Of a DNA stretch of 64,000 nucleotides, positions 63,710-64,000 are shown one piece after another (the first letter of the stretch is position 1; the number at the start of each line of letters is the position of its first letter). The position numbers and the translations under genes are program-made. The notes under the pieces are model-generated. The model saw only the letters and a list, made by a program, of their open reading frames with translations. It did no database searches and had not been told where the DNA came from. This DNA comes from Cynocephalus volans (Eukaryota; Chordata; Mammalia; Dermoptera; Cynocephalidae): assembly GCF_027409185.1 (NCBI RefSeq), contig NC_084462.1:20683577-20747576 (forward strand), given 5' to 3'.

Positions 63710-64000
63710 TGCCTTGGGTTGAATGTCCCCGCAAAACTTAATCCCCACCGTAACTGTTGAGGGTGGTAAATTTTGTTATGGTAATTGAAAGGTGGGGCCT
63801 TGAAGAAGTGATTAGCTTGCAAGACCATGCCCTACTGAATTGACGAATAATAGTGGTCAGGGGCGTGATTCTGAGCACGTTAAAAGGAGTGTGCATGCCA
63901 TTTTCTGCCATGTGAGACCCCTGCTCTGCCATTTTCTGCCATGTGAGACCCCTGCTCTGCCATTTTCTGCCATGTGAGACCCCTGGGTCACTGTTACCAG
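63710..64000 (+). mobile_element. MaLR 3' LTR, cut by the window end
   Basis: TGCCTTGGGTTGAATGTCCC, then GTAATTGAAAGGTGGGGCC, directly after the matching internal region. The right end lies outside the window. Confidence 0.85.
63897..63989 (+). repeat. Three tandem 31-bp units in the MaLR LTR
   Basis: Units start at 63897, 63928 and 63959. Each reads GCCATTTTCTGCCATGTGAG then ACCCCTG. The last diverges at its end into GGTCACTG. Confidence 0.95.

Overview
This is mammalian nuclear DNA: AT-rich, mostly dispersed repeats, with split genes and processed gene copies. The best clue to the host is a SINE present in about 13 copies, as monomers and dimers. Its head matches tRNA-Ile (TTAGCTCAGTTGGTTAGAG, then a GTGCTGATAACACC-like anticodon arm and a GGGTTCGGATCC-like B box). 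This fits the CYN family of colugos (Dermoptera, e.g. Galeopterus). That is my inference and was not checked against a database.

Layout. 1-1.4 kb: no recognisable gene. 1.4-8.5 kb: an old, nearly full-length forward L1 split by a SET retrocopy, a TA-flanked MITE (itself split by an MLT2-like solo LTR) and a SINE. 9.6-13.4 kb: reverse-strand L1 sequence hit by a younger truncated L1, a 42-bp tailless SINE fragment, a solo ERV LTR and a MaLR LTR. 13.5-24.6 kb: lower repeat density, two perfect CTCF-core matches, a 177-bp alternating purine-pyrimidine tract, and near 23.5-24.6 kb a GC-rich block with a possible reverse-strand terminal exon and a CACCC/GC-box cluster. 24.7-30.5 kb: reverse-strand L1 pieces.

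The one convincing intact gene is a reverse-strand KRAB zinc-finger gene. It runs from a CpG-island promoter (about 50.25-51.06 kb), through a short first coding exon (start codon 49395-49393), KRAB-A (39515-39641) and KRAB-B (38963-39058), to a zinc-finger exon (31681-33596). The four coding parts total 2154 nt and splice in frame to a predicted 717-residue protein with 16 finger units, 14 of them canonical. It looks like a KAP1-recruiting repressor, and its introns are packed with L1, SINE, MIR, MITE and LTR insertions.

52.5-64 kb is LTR-rich: several MaLR LTRs, two copies of another LTR-like repeat, and a full-length RRAGA retrocopy (59938-61648). The retrocopy carries its CpG-rich 5' UTR, poly(A) tail and target-site duplications. 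Its P-loop is damaged and a 1-nt deletion changes the C-terminus, so I call it a pseudogene despite a long open frame.

Most of the content is nested retroelements of different ages, so the order of insertions can often be read directly. I saw no CRISPR array, bacterial feature, rRNA or true tRNA gene.
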